Shown here in pieces: positions 9,428 to 11,063 of a stretch of 11,063 bases of DNA (its first letter is position 1; every line of letters starts with the position of its first letter). The DNA is from CAZSAT01 sp964604675 (lineage in GTDB: Bacteria; Myxococcota_A; UBA796; CAJQPC01): contig CAZSAT010000182.1 in the NCBI GenBank assembly GCA_964604675.1, positions 1 through 11,063 on the forward strand. Direction: 5' to 3'. The position numbers and the translations under genes are program-made. The notes under the pieces are model-generated. The model searched no databases, had not been told where the DNA came from, and worked only from the letters and a program-made list of their open reading frames with translations.

Positions 9428-11063
9428 ATGTTGATCGCTGCTTCCCTGGCGCTGGCGGCGCCCGACCTGCCGGTCCTCACCGCGGAGCGCCTGCCGGGGC
9501 CGTCGCTCGAGGACTTCGTGCCGGGCGTGCGCGACGGGCATCGGAGCGACCGGGTCCGGCTCTGCTGGACGGGACTGTCCTCCGAGGCCCACGGCCTCGA
9601 GCTGATCCACGGGGCGGAGGAGCGGGTGCGGAGCGGAGGGGGGCGGCTGGTCGCCGAGGTCAGCGGTGAAGCGGGCTGCTGGACCGGGCCGTACCGAGCG
9701 CGCGGCGCGTTCGCCCTCCGCGGTCGCCACGCTGGGGCGGACCTCCCCTTCACGCTGGTGGCCGAGTCGGCTGTGCTTCGCCTGGTAGACCGGATGCCGG
9801 CGTCTCCGACCTTGGATGCCTTCACCGTGACCTCGGTCGCGGTGGCCGACGCGGGTGGCATCTGGGTGGGCACGGACGGCGGGGGGGTGGGCTACCACGA
9901 CCCCGTCACCGATCGTTGGCGGAGCTTCCGAGCGGCCGATGGGCTGGTGCACGACCACGTGACCGACGTGTTGTGGCACGAGGGAGAGCTCTGGGTGGCC
10001 ACGGTGGGGGGCGTCAGCCGCTTCGACGGGCATGGCTGGACGACGGTGAACGTGGGCCTGCCGGCCGCGTCGGTCTACGATCTCGCGGCGACCGAGCAAG
10101 GGCTCCTGGCGGGCACGTGGCGAGGCGGGGCGGCGGTGCTCGGCGAAGAGGGGTGGACCCCCTTGCGGCTGGAGGGGCGCTGGCCCTACCCGAGCGTGAC
10201 CTGCGTGCTGGAGGATCGGGACGGGCGTCTCTGGCTGGGAACCACCGAGCGTGGTGTGTTCTTCCTCGACCCGGCAACAGGCGAGCAGCGGCGGTACCGA
10301 ACCGCCGATGGACTGGCCCACACCAAGGTCTGGGACCTGCTGCAGGATCCGAACGGCCGCATCTGGGCCGCGACCGCTCGGGGGCTCAGCCGCTTCGACG
10401 CCTCGACGGGGACGTGGCGGAGCTGGCGTTCCGAGGACGGCCTCGGGCGGGACGAGGTGAGGTCGCTGGCGTGGGAGGGGGATGCCCTGTTGGTGGGCAC
10501 CGACCGGGCGGTTCATCGAGTGGTCGACGACGTGGTCGAGCTGGTCTGGAGCGGCGACGCGGAAGTGCTCGGCCTCGCTGCGGCGGGTGGCTCCTGGTGG
10601 GCGGGACTCGCGCGGGAGCGTGGCCTGGTGCGCGATGGAAGCGTGGTGGCTGCTCCGGTGGTCGGCGCCTCGATGGGTGACGTGGCGTTCGTCCTGGACG
10701 ACGGACCGGGGGGGATCTGGTATGGGGGTGACCACGGGTTGGCCAGGCAGGACGGCCAGGGGTCTTGGCGCGTGTGGGACGCTCGGGATGGTCTGCCGGT
10801 CGCTCGGGTCGAGAGCCTGCTCCTCGGCGAGCAGGCGACCTGGGTGGGTACGGCGGTCGGGGTGGCGCGTCAGGACGGCGAGCGTTGGACTGCATGGCAC
10901 TACACGCCCGACACGGCGTGGAACGTGCAGCCGCTCACCCCCTTCTTCGAAGACGACCAGGGGCGCGTGTGGGTGGCCACGCCGGACGAGGTGCTGGTGC
11001 TCCAACCCTCGGGTGCCTTCACGCCCGCACCCGGCACCGAGGGCACGTGGCGGTACGTTCGCA
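9428..11063 (+). CDS. Exported beta-propeller sensor protein (3' truncated)
   Basis: This frame runs open for 545 codons from the ATG to the window edge. The start MLIAASLALAAPDL looks like a short signal peptide, though it lacks a basic residue. An in-frame TGA at 9395-9397 rules out a longer form. Residues about 20-135 are a separate beta-rich domain with two cysteines, each in CWTG (46-49 and 84-87), possibly disulphide-bonded. From 140 on there are about ten repeats of the regulator-propeller type, G-x-[IL]-W-[VA]-[GA]-T, with the Trp at 146, 189, 269, 313, 391, 431, 472 and 515 and degenerate copies near 227 and 355. They are spaced about 40-44 residues apart and often followed by RFD and a 'DGL' turn. 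Such propellers usually sense ligands outside the membrane ahead of a histidine kinase, GGDEF or regulator domain. The missing 3' end would show which, if any. Some are simply secreted. Confidence 0.88.
   Translation, partial: MLIAASLALAAPDLPVLTAERLPGPSLEDFVPGVRDGHRSDRVRLCWTGLSSEAHGLELIHGAEERVRSGGGRLVAEVSGEAGCWTGPYRARGAFALRGRHAGADLPFTLVAESAVLRLVDRMPASPTLDAFTVTSVAVADAGGIWVGTDGGGVGYHDPVTDRWRSFRAADGLVHDHVTDVLWHEGELWVATVGGVSRFDGHGWTTVNVGLPAASVYDLAATEQGLLAGTWRGGAAVLGEEGWTPLRLEGRWPYPSVTCVLEDRDGRLWLGTTERGVFFLDPATGEQRRYRTADGLAHTKVWDLLQDPNGRIWAATARGLSRFDASTGTWRSWRSEDGLGRDEVRSLAWEGDALLVGTDRAVHRVVDDVVELVWSGDAEVLGLAAAGGSWWAGLARERGLVRDGSVVAAPVVGASMGDVAFVLDDGPGGIWYGGDHGLARQDGQGSWRVWDARDGLPVARVESLLLGEQATWVGTAVGVARQDGERWTAWHYTPDTAWNVQPLTPFFEDDQGRVWVATPDEVLVLQPSGAFTPAPGTEGTWRYVR

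Overview
The window is GC-rich chromosomal DNA with strong G/C preference at third codon positions and tightly packed genes. The protein types suggest a high-GC delta-proteobacterium in the broad sense (Myxococcota or a relative). These are a second-type EF-G, a PQQ sugar-dehydrogenase-like exported protein, a regulator-type beta-propeller sensor, and a coiled-coil lipoprotein with an acidic tail. The taxonomic call is inference only: there is no rRNA or other marker here.

Layout. (1) 1-373, plus strand: the end of a membrane protein with one C-terminal transmembrane helix, then a 58-codon frame that looks like only the last blade of a BNR/Asp-box beta-propeller. (2) 370-1506, plus: a glucose/sorbosone dehydrogenase-family beta-propeller whose GTG start overlaps the stop of that remnant. 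(3) 5006-1511, minus: a three-gene unit of EF-G, a lipoprotein and an acidic helical protein, with a 23-26 bp gap and then a 4-base GTGA overlap. It runs head-on into the dehydrogenase gene with only 4 bp between the stop codons. (4) 5007-5109: the divergent intergenic region. (5) 5110-9384, plus: carA and carB, the two subunits of carbamoyl-phosphate synthase, 21 bp apart. (6) 9428 to the right edge, plus: a large open frame for a secreted or membrane-anchored beta-propeller sensor with about ten repeats, cut off by the window end. It is easy to miss because it has no stop codon here and a long antisense frame lies over it.

How the genes work together. CarA releases ammonia from glutamine, and CarB uses it with bicarbonate and two ATP to make carbamoyl phosphate for pyrimidines and arginine. 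EF-G acts on the ribosome. Its domain IV tip lacks the usual HDVDSSE-type residues and it has no C-terminal tail helix, which points to a specialised paralogue, possibly a ribosome-recycling EF-G, rather than the main translocase. The lipoprotein and the small acidic protein are probably co-expressed with it, but nothing in the sequence gives a shared function. The two propeller genes at the window ends act in the cell envelope and are unrelated to the central genes.

I found no tRNA, rRNA, CRISPR array, insertion sequence or convincing terminator. The most interesting items are the divergent EF-G, the decayed propeller remnant overlapping the dehydrogenase start, the missing ornithine-type glutamate in CarB, and the 12-bp palindrome overlapping a TTGACA box before the sensor gene. 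None of these amounts to a clearly new system.
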